From Bacillota bacterium (GTDB lineage: Bacteria; Bacillota; Clostridia; Peptostreptococcales; Anaerovoracaceae): a DNA stretch of 48,460 nucleotides. Below, piece by piece: positions 48,387 to 48,460 of this stretch. The notes beneath the pieces are model-generated. The model ran no database searches and was not told the DNA's origin. It saw only the letters and a list, made by a program, of their open reading frames with translations. The translations under genes were made by a program, and so were the position numbers. Position 1 is the stretch's first letter; the number at the start of each line of letters is the position of its first letter. The DNA is taken from assembly GCA_016293805.1 (NCBI GenBank), contig JAEDDI010000009.1, forward strand, positions 1 through 48,460, given 5' to 3'.

Positions 48387-48460
48387 GGTCAATTTGCGAA
48401 AAAGCCGTAAATTCTCAGAGTAAATTCCACAGTTGATAAAAGTGGCGTTTACCATTGGAA

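Overview
The window is the replication-origin neighbourhood of a low-GC, anaerobic, Gram-positive bacterium, most probably a member of class Clostridia (Bacillota). The evidence is the gene set (rpmH-rnpA-yidD-yidC-jag-mnmE-mnmG-rsmG-parA-parB, dnaA-dnaN, recF-gyrB-gyrA), strong AGGAGG ribosome binding sites, two perfect parS sites, a FabK-type fatty acid cluster, a superoxide reductase and a butyrate-type CoA-transferase. I cannot name the genus from sequence alone; a butyrate-forming commensal of the Eubacteriales is my best guess. No tRNA, rRNA, CRISPR array, insertion sequence or prophage gene was seen.

Layout. 1-9.7 kb: a minus-strand chromosome-maintenance and translation block running away from the origin: rpmH, rnpA, yidD, yidC, jag, a terminator, mnmE, mnmG, rsmG, two parS sites, parA, parB and an MFS transporter. 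9.8-12.66 kb: dnaN and dnaA, also on the minus strand, with a textbook bipartite oriC. Paired DnaA boxes lie upstream of dnaA. DnaA boxes, a GC cluster, six TAG trios and AT-rich DNA lie between dnaA and dnaN. Compared with the usual Firmicutes order, the dnaA-dnaN-oriC block is flipped away from recF-gyrB-gyrA. 12.66-25.4 kb: a TudS/DUF523 protein, two tandem secreted paralogues (one with an ATA where its start codon should be), a MalY/PatB lyase, recF, a Ca2+/cation antiporter, gyrB, gyrA, trpS and a NudC-like Nudix gene that carries a dense cluster of DnaA boxes.

25.4-33 kb: a decayed region in which an Orn/Lys/Arg decarboxylase sits between a PucR-type regulator pseudogene and an alanine symporter pseudogene. 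It is followed by an acetoacetate-decarboxylase-family gene, dapA-dapB, a small independent transcription unit with an interrupted mini-ORF, and an ECF transporter S component paired with a class V aminotransferase. 33-39.2 kb: a fatty acid elongation operon (acpP-fabK-fabD-fabG-fabF-fabZ-fabF2-marR) with a strong promoter and a palindromic operator, but without fabH or acc genes. 39.3-48.4 kb: superoxide reductase, a DUF1848 protein, a CoA-transferase with a gamma-carbonic anhydrase, a minus-strand run (phosphoribosyltransferase, carbon-nitrogen hydrolase, phosphohexomutase, NAD(P)H-hydrate epimerase), a CinA-C protein, and an unusual SseB/macro-like/Sel1 fusion protein.

Most promising second-look items: the DnaA-box cluster inside the Nudix gene, the flipped dnaA-dnaN-oriC block, the AUA start of the secreted paralogue, the mini-ORF with an in-frame ochre codon, and the SseB-macro-Sel1 fusion. 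Several gene starts were moved to fit ribosome binding sites (parB, mnmE, fabK, the marR gene, cinA, the fusion gene). rpmH is added because it is too short for ordinary ORF calling.
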